This document shows, piece by piece, positions 21,636 through 35,533 of a stretch of DNA of 64,000 bases. Positions within the stretch are counted from its first letter, which is position 1. The number at the start of each line of letters is the position of its first letter. The position numbers and the translations under genes were made by a program. The stretch spans positions 1,054,001 to 1,118,000 of the forward strand of contig LUGG01000014.1 of NCBI GenBank assembly GCA_001683735.1. The letters run 5' to 3'. The notes under the pieces are model-generated. The model saw nothing but the letters and a program-made list of their open reading frames with translations, was not told the origin of the DNA and made no database searches. Source of the stretch: Grifola frondosa (lineage: Eukaryota > Basidiomycota > Agaricomycetes > Polyporales > Grifolaceae).

Positions 21636-24600
21636 TCAAATGAGCTCAAATGAAACTGATACTAGTGTTTGTAGGACAGGGCTCACACTCCCAGACGTAT
21701 CTGAATCCACGCTCTCCCTCTGATTTGCATGTCGTCGCTTGAACAGACTGATCATTCGAGGCCGCCGCACACCTCGGGATTTGTTCAGATCAGGCATTGA
21801 CTCCGGTTCGCCAGTAAGATACGGTAACACCGCTGGTTCTGGAGTGGCAGATGAGCTACGTGGTTCCTTCGGCGATACGTTCTGTGGGGAGTCCTCCGAA
21901 GACGTAGTATCACGACCTGTCGAGCTCCTGCTCGATAGTATCCGTGTGGGACCGAATCGACCATGCCGCTCGTGCGTTTGATGACCTTTCGAAGCGATCC
22001 ACTTGGTCTTGGTGATTAATTCGCGGGCAACAGGAAGAACAGGGACAAGTGGTTGCTGGAAGGCAACTTTGACCCAGCCTCGCCAATTACGGCCGGAAGG
22101 AATGAACTGATCGACCAACTCTTCGAACTAATCGAATGTCACAATATGATCATGGAAAGGACGAAATAAAGCACGTACACTCCACGTCTGATTGCGATAC
22201 TCCAGATCTCGGGTGCGGATACGGGCATTGCGACATAGGAAAGAATCCTCTTTCATGATGCTAAGCAACAGATGCAGACTGCCACGCATACTTCAGAATT
22301 CAAAGTCAATAACAGATATCCAATTACCTACCTAGCAACCTTCACCCTCACAAACGTCTTCTGAGATGCACGAGTCTTCATCTCAGCAGCGTCATCGACT
22401 TCCTTACGCCAGCGGTCCCGTGAGTCCTGTGTATTCCTCAAGACCGGCGAGTGCGATGGCTTGGCCAATATTGCGAGCGTGTCTGTTGAATGTGTCTTGT
22501 GGAGCCTCGGTACTTGCAGCGAATCTTGCCTCGCCGAATTCCGCAAGTCGGTGAAAGACCTTGAAGCTCCCAACTTGCGCAGGGGAGATGGAAGAGTAAG
22601 AGACTGAGTATCTAGCGACCTCCGCGGTCGCTGTGGGAGATCGAAGGAAGCATGCCTTGGTGAGCCATAAATGATCTTTGGGACCTCCTCAGCAGGTTGC
22701 GACAGCTCGTCAGGAATATCGAATGATTCCGGCTCCTGCGTCACTTGCTGTCTGTTCCGACGTGCGGGCCAAACGTACTCCATGATCTTCCGTCCGACCC
22801 TAGTGTCTATCTGCAGACGCATTGGATGCAGCATCAACTCGAAGGTTTCGTAGATAGTGATTCCTCCAACAGGTGGCAAAACCGTCCAGTCCGAAACAAG
22901 GAATAGCTTCCGCTATAGATTGGTAAGTTACAAGTATGATATCGTGGCAATACAAGTCATATACCTTCACCAAAGGATGAGTTGATGGCTCATCGTACTT
23001 GGACAATATCTCGGTCCAATCGGCGTCAGCTGCGCCGTCAAACGCTTGTAGGTCTCCTACAGCCAACTTGTTCACTGTAGAACTGTCGTGTCGATTGAGC
23101 CAGTAAAAATCGATGTTGCGGACAGCAAGCTTTGCCAAAAGCTGGTCATGGCGATCAAGCATCCTCCACGACACCTCGTTGGACGACGCGTGGAGAAGAA
23201 GAGCCGACTTCTGATCGGAGTGCTCACCAATCTTATCTTGAGCCAGCTTGATAGCGTCGAAGGTAAGATTGAGCTCCTCTACGAGGAAGAGAATGTGGGC
23301 GTCGATCTTGAGCAACTCGATTTGCCCTGGTTCTCCGAAACTGCGCAGCTTTTGTTCTGCACCCCACTTCGTCTCGAGCGCGTGTCTGAGGCGCTGTTGC
23401 ATGTTGGTTACGACATCGGCAGCGGATGCGAGGTTCGTGAAGTCGTAACTGAACAGCATCTTTTCCAGCTTCTCAGATCGAGCCTTTAGTGCAACGTCAG
23501 AATACAGAACGAGGTCGGTGACAATATTGGAGATGGCTTGGAAATGTCTGTCGTTAGCTGATATCGTGAACCGAGGAACATGTAACCGTATAAGATCCTA
23601 TGACCAAATATTAGCTGAGCATTCGTAGTACGAGCGGTGAATACCGACGGTCTGATTCTGTAAGTGGTGCTGTTGACCCTGTGTAACTGAAGTAACGTTG
23701 TTCCGCAAACGAAGGCGGTTGAATTTGTCATACTGGAACGTAGCGTCCGTTTGCGGGACGAGTCGATCAAACGCGCTGTTCTCACACCGCAAATCGATCA
23801 ATACCTCCAGTGGCACATACCCTTCTCCTGACGTATTCGTTGCCGACGGAGAGAACGTCTGAAGGCCATTTAACCATGCAAAGTTGCTGGACGGGATACA
23901 ATCAGTCGTTTACTCGCTGTTAGGTGCTTAGGCAACTCTCACCGTGTCATTACTTTGCCACTGACGGGGTCATCAGCATTAGAGTCGTCCATGATCGCGT
24001 ACGCTTTCAGCTTCCCTTGGACGGCTGCCAGGATACAGACCGATTCTGTACTTGCCTCGCTTCGCAACACCACCTGCGGCTTTAGCAGGAGGCAAAAATG
24101 ACTTTTTCTGAGGGAAACACCGTCCGACCATCCCTGTAGCGGATCGAGCGAGGCAGGAGAATCCGATAATGGTTTGGGTGAGACCTCAAAAGAGGAACTC
24201 GATCTATCGCTGCCAAGGAGTTTCCGAACAGCGACAGCTGCCGCTGCTTGCGCGTTTGCAGCAGGCCCTCGGCCTCGGTGTTTCTCATCATCGCGCTGGA
24301 ACTCAGCAAGAGCAGCCTGAGCTTGATCGCGAATAAACTTCACCGCGCTGGAAAAGGTGTGAGCTACACGATTTGATACGCCTTGTATGAAGTATTCACC
24401 GGGTAGCCATATGATACTCAAAGCCTCGCCGGGAGCGAGAACAATAATAATACTGCATCATTATCTGTGGATCGCAGTCAGTGCTGTTCAAAATAACGAG
24501 GATCCAGGAACGGACATCACGAATAGCGTTATCCATAATTATCTGAGGGCAGTACACTTGATAAACGTTATCGAACTCCGCCCATTCTTCTGGAGAGACT

Positions 24601-27600
24601 GAATCGGCAGGCATGTAATAATTTTGACTGCCATGACTTGAAGCATGCGATGCGGCATCCACTGCACGCAACTGAGAAATATAACTCTGCAATAGCGAGA
24701 TCATTCTTGGAAGATCATTTGAACCATCGCTTGTCCGCTATTTTAGGAGAATATCATAGTAAAAAGGTTGGTCGTCAGCCTAACGAAGATGAATATTACT
24801 CGCCTCATTCTCTGATCGCGAATCGAAGACATCCGCATGCCTTGAGGTCTTGCAGCTCTCGCGGCGTCAAGCGTCTTTTGTTGTAACTCCTTCACACGTG
24901 CAGACGCTAGATCAATCTGTATCTGTGAGACCGCTGTCCACGGTATAAGTCTTGGATATCACATCATAGAAAAATGTAACTCACAAGGCTCTTTCCCAAG
25001 GAAACAGACATGGGTATCTTCTGCGCCGAACTTACTGCATTCCGTCTGACTCTCCGGTGCGCTTGGATCACGGTCAACTGTGCGTTTGAAATATGTAAAC
25101 CGCGGACAAGACGCTGCAGGTAAGAGATGCACTGTTGGTTCAGTAGAAGGAAGCCAATCGTTGTCCACAAAATCGTCCAAATCGATCCAAGGGGAGCCCA
25201 AGTCAACGGGATGCAGATCATGCCGAGTTCTATATTCGCCCACGAAAGACGGAGATTCTGCAGCGACACTCTCCTTGAGGGGTTCCAAGAATACTGCGAG
25301 CATAGCACGAAGGTCCAGTCCTTTCATGACCACTTCTACCGCATAGAATGGTTTGTGATGAATCGTTTTCACGCCGCCAAGAGTCATGCGAGAGGTCTCT
25401 TGATCTCTTTGATGCATGTCTGCCTGAAATTGATTTATCAACGCCTTTACACCAATGAACGGTGTAACGCCGTCCGTCCAAGCGTCCTTCGAATTGTCGA
25501 TATACGCATGAGATATGAATAGCTGAGGGACGGAGACCCGGTACTTCAGTGTGGCTAGGTGTTGTCCGAATTTGGGCGATACAGGCCGTTTTCGTGAGTA
25601 CAGATTCCCTTGCCTGATAGGCAGCGACAAAACTCCATCGAAGAGAGACCACCAAGACCAGAAGTGAGCAAATACCTCAGGCGAGAGGTGAAGACTGCAG
25701 GACTGCGGACTTTTCACTCTACGCGTCCCAGACGTCAAAGAAATCGACATATGAATGAAGTCGGAGCGGAATCCGTTGTAGGAATCCTCCGTTGACTGAA
25801 CGGTATTTAGTACAGAATGCAAACAGTGTCGAAACCACCCACCTTGAGCTCAGGAATCCCCACCTTGTTCTCTAACCTCACGTCGTAATGAGGCCTGAAA
25901 TCGAACAAGCGGCATTGACGCTCGAAGGCCTTTCCAGTACAACTTGGGCATTCTGGTCCACACGCTCGCTCTAAGACAAACCCAACACCAAGCAGACGCC
26001 AGAGCGGAATTTGGCGCAAACCTTTGGACACTTTCGAGCCAATTTCTTTGGAGCCGGCTTTCCTTCCCTTGGTGACTTGGATTTCTCTTGCACTCCTTCC
26101 TGTACGCTGTATGAATCCTCCACGCTAGCAATCCGGTGAACAATGAAGTTATCAGAAAATGTTAAACGTTGGTGGCTTACTTGGGTATAACCACCAGCAT
26201 CGAATCGCTGACGACTTGGACGAGTTCACCCGCATCATTTGGTTGTCCAATCAGAAGTTGCGGGTGACCTGTCCAACAAAGTGCAAAGCCGGCGCCAGCC
26301 CCTTCCGTTTCATGGGGATCTCGGGAACCTGTGACCGAAATATGAGAGTCATGCAGAATATAGCAGACGCATACTCCAGACCTTTCATGTGCAGGTGGAC
26401 TTCATGCTTAAAGAAGACCTTGACACGCCAATGAAATACCAACCTCAGCTAAGATGAAGGTCATTTATTCCAGCACGTCAGCCGATGGAAAGTGAATTCT
26501 GGTTATGCATTACTGTACCTTATCCCAGAACCCAATGGGAGGAGAGCTATCACGGGGAGCATGCGACAACGTATCGATGATTCGCATTAAGTCCTGGGTT
26601 GCAGCTCCATAGCTAACTCCCCATCCAAAATCGGTCACACCGCTGTCATGACACGAATTATTGGGTTAGCATAGGTCTTGACTGGCATGATCGTCTTTGG
26701 GACAGAAATGCTGAGGGGAGAGGCGCCGTGAAGACCACTATGAGGTTTCACAATTTCGCACGGAATCCACTCGACGGAATCCTCCGTTCCCATCTCCTCT
26801 GCGATGACAAGATCGGTGTCGAACTCCAGAGCGGCATTAACAGCAGTCACACTGGGTGGAATATTGGAGCAATGGAAGAGGATAGTCGCGGCATGACAGA
26901 CGGAAAGAAGCCACAGTGAAGTTAATATGCATCGGAATTAGCAGCGAGAATCGTGTATCGCGTGGAGACCTCGGCCAGCGGTATGCAGGAAGTCGGGGAT
27001 GGCGTTGGGCGGAAACGCCGGTGGTGATAAGTGTAATGTCAGCTCATCAAACGCCAAACGGGCCAACGGAGGGGAGGATCTGAGTGGGTTGATGAAAACT
27101 AGCTCCCGCTCGAGAACGCTCGGAGCCGGGATACTTCCCCCGAGTGCAGCAAATATGCTTCCTCACGTTCGGTCTGTTGCGACAGCGCCTTCCGATGAGC
27201 TGATTGCCAAGAATAAGCATGGACATGGGAGAGCCGCTCCCAAGCATCAGCGATGGACACGGTATGATTCGGAGTAAATTGGAAATCGGAATCCACTTCG
27301 CGGGAAGCCGAGGCCGCGGTAGGAGATTCTGGTAATTGAATGGTGGCCACCTTTGCTCGAAAGGCATCCTCCCGCTCCAACCTGATACGTGCAGCATCAA
27401 AACCTGTTCTCCAGATCAGCCCCAATTTGGTCTCAATGTAGTCATCGGCCGCCTCCAGAGTCAAATTATTCAGTTGAATTGCGATATTCGGGACTAATTT
27501 TGCGTCTTCCGCCTCGGGCGTAGGAGGGTCATAGAAGTGGCCCGCCGAAACCATACGAACTAGATGCTTGATACTCTTCATCGTCACATTAATGTCGAGG

Positions 27601-30600
27601 ATCAAATCCGCTACCACGTAGTCGAAAGGAATTCGGAGACAACCGTTATCGCCCTTCACTATGATAGCGACTGGACGGACTTGAGGTTGAATGTCAACAT
27701 TCCAGCGTGGTAAACGAGCCAGTTCCTCCCACTCCTCCGTCTCAATGCCGTCGTGGGTGACAAGAATGGAAACCGCGAGTACGATGCTGCTCCATCCAAC
27801 CTCAATCTTGAGTTCCGGGGAGATCTGACATGTCAAAGATCGAACACGGGCAAACATTTTGGTCAAAATTGGGAAATCCCACCGCAGTTGGAGCGAATCG
27901 AGAGAACATCGGGCGTCGAAAGATAGCGTCGACGGAGTGTCCGTAGACGGTTTCCTGGATGTCGAGGGTGGTGAGAGCGATGTCAAGGTCCTCAGGGCCA
28001 GGAGCAGATTGTACACATGAGCGAGGTGCAGCAAACCGCGCACACTATATATGGACATATCCACAGAACAATTATCCTTTACTGTTGAACGAGCAACACC
28101 GTTGAAACGCGTGCCCGATATGATCATAGTCGTCTCGATGTTCTGGATTCGGAAATATTCCAAAGAGCGAAGATGATCACTGCTGTCCCCGACACCGTAT
28201 GGGTCATCTGCAGCGAAGCGAGTAGCGATTGCGTCCCGGAGAGCAATATTCCAGAACGCAACTTGCAGGAGAGCACGTGTGGTAGGAGCGGTCGACGATG
28301 CAGCAGAGGTATGCGAAATCCGCTCTGCGGGGAGTGATAAAAGGAGTCGTTGTTGATTCCGGGGTTGAATGTCAGGCATTCCTTCAGGATGCCTACTTCT
28401 GAGGGCGCGGTATGCGATGCAGATTCCCATGTGCGCCGCTACACCCCGAGAGATGTTCAACGCCTCGTCAGGTGCGAGGTCTGGAGAGGTCACAAACACC
28501 ATGAATCGGCCTATGGAAAGTGACGCCGAGAGACCCAGAGGTAATTTGTCAAGAAGACGAGGTGTCGATAAGGGTAGATTGGTCTTCTTGGGTCGATTGC
28601 TGACAAAGGCCACTAACCTTGAGAGAGCTTTGATGACCTCCGGTTGCCACAACTCGACTGATATAGCGTCGGTACAACACTGAAGATCCGTGAACGTGGA
28701 GGACAGATCCAAAATAACGACGCCTTGCACTTCGTCCACGAATTCACCGAATGCGTTTCCGTCGCCGGTAAGCTGGATGGTCTCTAATCTGAGGACTGCT
28801 TCATTCGGATAGTCAGTTGAAGTGATGCTGTATGCATCATGTCCACGGCTGCTCGCGCCAGGCCCGTACCAGACATTCAGGAATGATTGGCTCAGAATGA
28901 AGGCGAAGCTGTAATCCATCTGAAGACCCGCATGATCGCGCAAGACGTCGCCGAATTGTCTATCAGGCCGAGACTGGAATCGCGAAGACATCGACGCCAC
29001 AATGCTATTTGTGCGCGCTTCGAGGACGAATGGCCCTTGGTTGTTGTCAGAGGTGGAGGATATTAATCGAACACAAACCTCTCCAATATGACACCCAAAT
29101 TCCACCCGAGGCATTGGTGATAGCATGGAAGGTAATGAGGAAGAACCCGCTGGAGGTACCGAGTGTGGCATGTGCGGCGTCATGTATCGCTGGAGAAGTT
29201 CTAAGCGTTCAGTAACTTGTATAGTACCCAAAACGATGTTCAACATCAATACTTGAGCATTGGGGTCGCCTGAGAGAAACGACGATGCACGCGACCATGG
29301 AGAAGGCCACTGTGAAATAAGGGCATTCGCTCCAAGGGGTCCGACGGAGAGAACACGTAGATGATCAATGACAGCTCCTGACCCGTCTCTGTCCATGTTG
29401 AGCAAGTCCACCGAGCACCTGATGAAGAAGGCGTCGACAGTAAGCGCATCATCGGGCCTATGCGAAGACCCTAGCCACTGTTTGTGGAAGGACTTGTAGC
29501 AGGGTCACTTAAGCCAGCATCTAATTGGATGTTCTTTACAATAGTCTTGAAAACATCGTCGCTATCCGCAGAGCTTCCAGGAGGACGATGGCTCGCCGTC
29601 AGTCGGGCGAGTCTGATGTTGATAGATTTGAGAGCTGACAGACGATTCTATGTCAAAGCAGAGAGTTGAGTGGTCATGTTATATTCTGAGAGAAATAACT
29701 AACCACCTGGTTTGACTGTATGTCTTTCACCTTACGTATTGCTGATTGTCTTGCAGCTCGTTTCCAGCGCATCGAAGCCTTTGAATTGCATTATCAGTTG
29801 CTGGTTATCTATATCATCCGGCAACATACTGAAAGTGCTCCGATCAGAGGCGACGTCGGTGACAATGGAGACTTCCATCCTATTCTGGACGATGACGGTG
29901 GCGAGGTTGATGGCAGCAAAGGACTCCGTACTTCTCTTCGAGGAATCTCTTTGATTTGAGCCGCGAGGACCTTTGATCGCATTTAAGAGGTATTTGACAA
30001 CATCAACGTCTACGTCTACCGTCCCCAAATCAAGAGTGGTCTCCACCGTGTGATTCTCAATCCCCTGATGTGGGTTAAAACGGACGGCGATAGCAAATGT
30101 GACTGATGGTATGTCGACGAAAGCTCGATCGCTAGAATGACCTGAAACTATGATTTCAACAAAACAAACACCTACATGAGTGACTACTCACCTGTGAATA
30201 ACGTTTCGGAGACTTGGGGAATTTTGTCTCGTATGCATTTCCTGTCACGTTCTTGACAGCGAGGGAGACGGATGCGGCCACCTGGGTTGCACCCCAAGCC
30301 CTCTCCCACGTCCGTCGTAAACTGCTCTTGACCCTGGCATTCCAGTCCGCGACACTGGCAAAGCGCTTGTGGCGGGCGGTATAGGGAACCTTTCCGTCGT
30401 CCACATAGACAACGCTCTCCATATACGTAAGCGACATTCTGGTGTGGAGCTTGGCCTCTCCAAGTGCCAGTCTGGCTCCGGGTAACGCAGAAAAGGTCAC
30501 CAGAGCAGAGTCCAACTCAAAGTCGAGAACATGGGTGAGAGCGCAGGGAGCGCACGAATAATCAATCGAAGGACAGCCACAAATACCGCACGGATGACGG

Positions 30601-31094
30601 GACGAACGTATGGATCCAGAAATGTGTATGTTGCAGATAAACATGCTGTTATGAACGCCAAACTATGTCGTGCCAAAGGCGACGGGGAAAACTCGGCAAA
30701 CTTCGTCCGATTTCTTGAACCAGGAGTGACGAACGACGTGCGAGGTATCAACTCTATTCAACTCGAGCTTGAGCCCCTCTACCTTGATAGAGAAGCGACT
30801 TCCCTGCTCGGAAGAAGGACGATGATAAGATATTCCGACACGATCCACGCGCCAAGTTCCAGTGCCTGTTCGAAAGTATATTCCACGGATAGAGCGCAGG
30901 CTGACACTCCGCACTCGCAGTCTGCTTGAGATGAGGCGGAGGATAGAAGGACCAATGTAGGTTCTAAACAGGAGAGAGAACGATATTATCCGTATACTCC
31001 ATAGGAGAAATGTCGTCCAGGCTGAGTGATCATCAATTGGTCCCAAGAGGAGGAATTTGAGAAAGAGCGGAACCGAAAAAGGTTGAGAGTTCAT
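21636..31094 (-). CDS. FMP27: FMP27/BLTP2-type bridge-like lipid transfer protein (giant protein)
   Basis: About 9.5 kb encoding close to 2,900 residues. The N-terminal helix (TTFLLWSIRIISFSLLF) precedes the conserved SVSLRSIRGIYFRTGTGTW, VDRVGISYHRPS and LDPYVRPVIRAVFVAVLRLI. The central 27.1-29.4 kb exon is one long repeating beta-groove region. Then come ASPLSISVPKTIMPVKTYAN, the GFWDK motif (SSPPIGFWDK, near 26520), ERACGPECPSCTG, LFDFRPHYDV, the coiled RLRHALETKWGAEQKLRSFG, RHDSSTVNKLAVGDLQAFDG and LHPMRLQIDTRVGRKIMEYV. These match Fmp27/Hob proteins, long hydrophobic grooves thought to carry phospholipids at ER-plasma membrane contacts. The frame is broken by single bases near 25990, 26640, 26866, 26964, 27105 and 30533, although the protein on each side is intact. 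The C-terminal tail is Ser-rich and its last exon is uncertain. Confidence 0.9.
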
Positions 31095-31611
31095 CCAGAT
31101 ACGCTTCAGAAATGGTGAAGACGTTATTCCGATGTCATCCAGCCGGGTTTAGGAACGCACTCGATAAGACTGGGTTAGATTGACAGAGCTGGGGTGATAG
31201 ATTTGTGTTCAAAGCTGCCCGAACATGAACATGAAGATCCCCTGGCGATGTAAGGGTATGAGGTGACTGTACTGGGGTATGTGTGCTGCATGGACTCCTG
31301 CTAATATTGATCGGTGTAGCTGGCGGCAGTGCCCGAGACTCATTTAGACGCCCGTGGTTCATTACTTCCCACGTGGTTTCCCCGTTCAAACGGACGTGTT
31401 TGAATGATCCGAGTGTCCCGAGAACGGGCGCGAACAGGCGCGAACATGGCCTGCAGCAACGCATGAACTTCGTTGCGACATTCATCACCCGAAAAAGTTT
31501 AGATTCGGTGATGAGATACAAAGTTTCTCTAATCTTGCGAATCCATACTCAGTATACTGAGGATAGACTCGCGTGAGCAGTGCAAGCGCAGAGCATTGAT
31601 TCCGAATTTAC
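31095..31611. other. Intergenic: FMP27 upstream region and DPB2 3' flank
   Basis: About 515 bases between two minus-strand genes. No recognisable gene, RNA or repeat. Confidence 0.5.
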
Positions 31612-33737
31612 TCACCATTCTTCAGATTCTCTCCGCGAAGGATTATATGCAGAAAATGTGAAAGAATTTCCAACAAATCGTCCTGGATTGAACACATGAC
31701 AACCTTCATATGTCATTTGATATCTATCATATTTATCTGCGAGGACAACCTGAATTCGAGTGGCTCATCAGAAGACGGTTTGCTAATATCCCAGTCCAAC
31801 TCACCGCAGTAGGGAGCGGATATAGGCGAAGAACATGATCATACTCCGAAAGGATTGGTTGGATGGCATTAGTCACCGGCATGAGATGACTCTGATCAAG
31901 AATGGATTGTACGAGCTAGTGGCAATGAGTAACGTGAGATAGTCGAGAGCAACATGTAACTTACGTATCGTTTCAAGTCGTCGTTCTTGACGTCCGGCTT
32001 GACACCAACTAGATTTCGAAGCATTCTAGCCATCAAATCCTCCCTGAATATCACAATTTCCTGCTCGAAAAACCTGATTCGACATGGATTCGTAGCGAAG
32101 TGAGCTCTAGGTATTCGTGATTTTAGGCGGGATACGAGGGATGACAGTAATGGTCTTCTTGGAAGGACACCATTGATTGTCAGATCCAGTGGTCCCGGAA
32201 CAAATACAAAATGGGTGGTTCGAGTTATCATAGGGTAACTGGCAATCAAGTCGGCTAACGAATCAAAATTGTCTGTGTGAAGCAACATGAATGCATAGCT
32301 CTCTAACAGCATAAAATTAAGATTTACCTTGGTATCTTCGTACCTCTCGACTATTTCCCTGTGGAATTCCACCGCTAGTGAAATTGCCGCATAGTATCAC
32401 AACTTTGGGTATGAAGCTATTCTCCATACAATTATCAAACATTTTGCGTAGACCATGAAGAGTTTCTGGGTGATCTAACCAAACATCGGAGAGGACAAAA
32501 AATCGTAAGTCAGGAAGCTCGAGCTGAACGCGAGCAGCAAGTTGTTTCTGAGGATACAGATTAATTGAATGCAAAGACACGGTAGTTAGTCAATACTCAC
32601 ATCTTCCAGTAATGTCGTAGCTCCCTTTCCAAGAAAGTCGACGTGACCAAAGATGGATCTATGTGAATTTAGCACCGCAACGCTGTACTGATCACATAAT
32701 AACGAACCGAGCTGTTTCCCGACTTTCGCATGGTGGATGGCCGATGGCAATGACCATCAAGGTTGCATCTTCTGTATAGTCACCCTCGACGAGAGCAAAA
32801 CACCCCTCAGTGAATAAGCCCTCACTCGGCTGATCCTGCAAAACTCAATTCAGCTTTATTCATAGAGGGGATGTGCTGGATAACATACCAGTTGTGAGAA
32901 GTCGAGTTCCACGCTTCCATCTTGATCTTCCAAACAGAGCCTGCCCTCTTTAGAGTGAGAGAGCATTCCGAATAACAAAAAGCGATCCCCAGCACGCCCA
33001 AGTAGCTGTTTTGTTGACCTCAACTGGTACCTGCTTTTAATGGCCATCTGTCTTATGATATAAAGAGTCGGCTTACGGTTAACAAGTGCTCGCGATCTCG
33101 TGAGGGGAGAGTTGAGGGTGAGAAGTGGTCGTTTCGGAGGACCGTTTGTTTGATAATGTTAAGTCTATTGCGCATCGCCATGATTCGAGAGTCGGCGGAA
33201 CCCGAGGAAGTTAAAGGTCCAGACACTCTGACAAAGGTTATACGTCTCACTCTCCTCTTTCCTCGTGAAGATACATACCTTTCAAACGTACTCCTTTCCT
33301 GAGACCAATGCCACAGAGGCATGTCAAATGCGTTGATCACAAAGAGGTGGCTCTCCGGATCTAACGCGTCCTGGTCTTTCTGGCCTTGACTATCCGCAGA
33401 TCCTTGGAATGTATCATACACTCTCTCGAGCACCTCTAATGATACTTTCATTTGCGCATCTGACGATTTGTTAACGAGTGATTCAACGAGAGCATGAGAA
33501 CTACGTCCGCATACCATCTTGCTTGTTGTACTCCTTTGAAATCCACTCAAGAGAAAATTCAGCGTCCTCATCCGCAATGTCGTGTCGATCGAGGAGTTCT
33601 TCGAGGAACTCTAGTGATTCGGGTCCAAGCGAGTGGCCGTATTTTCGGAAAACCTACATGCAGTTTGAGGACAGAGGATCTCTCACACTAGTCACATATA
33701 TTAGTACCTTGATAATAATCTGCTTTCTGTCCGCCAT
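31612..33737 (-). CDS. DPB2: DNA polymerase epsilon subunit B (DPB2)
   Basis: The second-largest, non-catalytic subunit of the leading-strand polymerase, which also contacts GINS within the CMG helicase. The start [10 protein letters not shown] at 33737 is followed, after an intron, by [20 protein letters not shown], the helical N-terminal domain. An OB-fold region ([20 protein letters not shown]) and the inactive calcineurin-like phosphoesterase domain follow: [41 protein letters not shown] and the signature [19 protein letters not shown] with [17 protein letters not shown]. The last exon ends PSRRESEEW with TGA at 31612-31614. Introns are about 45-65 nt. The start is 208 bases from the divergent PHAF1 gene, and the intervening sequence has clustered cell-cycle-type boxes. 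Confidence 0.94.
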
Positions 33738-33796
33738 GAATCTGGGTAGATGATTGTTGTCAGTTTGTAGGACGCGATGTTGGAGGCTAAAGCAAG

Positions 33797-33832
33797 ACGC
33801 GACTGACGTGACCGTGACCCGACGCGACGCGT
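33797..33832. promoter_or_regulatory. Cluster of three ACGCGA/ACGCGT boxes upstream of DPB2
   Basis: ACGCGA at 33797-33802, ACGCGA at 33822-33827 and an overlapping ACGCGT at 33827-33832 lie 60-95 bases upstream of the DPB2 ATG. They match the MluI cell-cycle box recognised by MBF (Mbp1/Swi6) in ascomycetes, which drives S-phase genes including DNA polymerase subunits. Binding by a basidiomycete MBF is inferred. Confidence 0.5.
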
Positions 33833-33945
33833 TAATTGCCAAACTGAGCTACTGTGGGCCAGCTGCCCGGTGTCAGTGGTCACAATCCTGCCTTGAGTGC
33901 TACCACATCAACCTATAGACTGTACCAGCATTTGTCGAACACCTT

Positions 33946-35446
33946 GTGATCATGTTCTCTTCTCTTGAGGTTGATATAAGGCCCGGATCAGGTCTGGGTA
34001 TGTTTGAGATAGGTATGTCGTATAGCACTCGCGACGCGTACCTTGCTAATAGCTGTGTAGGAATGTCGCTATGGAATGTGTTGGATCTCATCCGCCAAAT
34101 GCAACAGGCATTTCCCCAAGTTGACGTGAAATATGATCCAGACTCTCCTACAACTCCTGTGATCCTACACATTCGTCCCCATCTTGATCTGCTATTCTCT
34201 GGGTACCACCAACGTCTGCACACTATTTGTCTCAGGCGGCTTCGCGACCTCAATCCACCTGTGACGTTAACATACAAGAATACCGTATTATCTTCAAATG
34301 AAGAGGTCCTAAGGAGGGTTGGCGTAAGTCGAACCTTTGGACCCACATACCCAGGAGACGATTTGCGATATCCTGGCGTCTCGTTCAGTTTTGACGAGGA
34401 TGGTCGTGGAGAGGGTCTGAAGGGACCGCAAACTCACCCCGAAGATCGTGTGCAAGAAGTCAAAAAAGTAATTATCTCTCAGAAGACGGCAGATGGAGAA
34501 GTCAGGGATGCCTTGGATGAGGTCGTGGAGTGTCCTGTTATGACTGGCGATGTTCAAAGGGCAATCATCAAGGTATTTTCTGATTCTAATATCTGAGTGT
34601 TATCTAAACTCAAAACTTTGTTAGGTTCACGACGGAGTGACATTACACTTCTACCCGTCGACTTCAGAACCTGTCCGAATACAACTAGGATCAACCACAG
34701 CCCAGGATCTGACCTGCGACTTAGGTCCACCTCTTAGAATACACTATAAAGAAGACGACAGAATGACCATCCACGCAAGAAGTGGAAGCGCAGACGATGA
34801 TACTGACACCGATTGTGAGGCATCAACTCCGATGTATAATTTCTACTGAGACTGTCAACCAGACTTTTATAATTATCTGCAACACGGAATAGACTTTCTT
34901 GTATCTGGTTCGACACATATTGTAAAGAAGATCATTCTACATACCAATGTAGTAAGGTATTTTTTATTCCTTTTTCCGTCCACTTCGTCACCGCAACCGT
35001 AGCCCGGGACTCCTTTATTCCAACGCTACAAACGTTGTCCATGGGAAATTGAAAGCCAACCCGAAGATGACGAAGATGGTACGTCGACAACCCATCACTA
35101 TCGATTTCGTTGACAGACGTTACATAGAAACGCCTCCACGAAAACGGTTTGATGACCGAGCACGTTTGGCTGTCCCATAAATGTGAGATTATAGTTCTGA
35201 CGAATGAAGGGTTTTAGGTTGAGAACATTAGTCACTTCCTATCACCCGGAGATGTGCCACCTTCTATGCTACTCGACCGAACGGATGAGGAAGATGGCCT
35301 CACATTACCGAGTTCAACTACGCGTAAGTCTTTCACATATTTGTTGACTGTGATTGCTCACCAGCTTCACAGGCCTACTTGGATTTGACGGGATAATACT
35401 GGAAGTGACCGAGTCTGCACAAGTAGTGGCTGTGATGTTGTTTTAG
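33946..35446 (+). CDS. PHAF1/UPF0183 family protein (C16orf70-like)
   Basis: Homologue of human PHAF1 (MYTHO), linked to autophagosome formation; the fungal role is unknown. Exon 1 (MFSSLEVDIRPGSGLGMFEI, preceded in frame by an ATG at 33946) continues after a short intron with GMSLWNVLDLIRQMQQAFPQ, then HLDLLFSGYHQRLHTICLRR and VGVSRTFGPTYPGDDLRYPG followed by VSFSFDEDG, all hallmarks of the family. The next exon starts VHDGVTLHFYPSTSEPVRIQ. A 48-nt intron (34815-34862) then restores the frame into YFYNYLQHGIDFLVSGSTHI and VKKIILHTN. Further exons give FQRYKRCPWEIE and a final LLGFDGIILEVTESAQVVAV with TAG at 35444-35446. Small terminal exons around 35130-35320 are less certain. Confidence 0.85.
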
Positions 35447-35533
35447 TGCACCAACTACTCATGTCCTCTAGTAATCTACTGTGGTATCGAACGCTGTTGT
35501 TACATGTATAATGACTGGTATCTTGGTGGCCGA

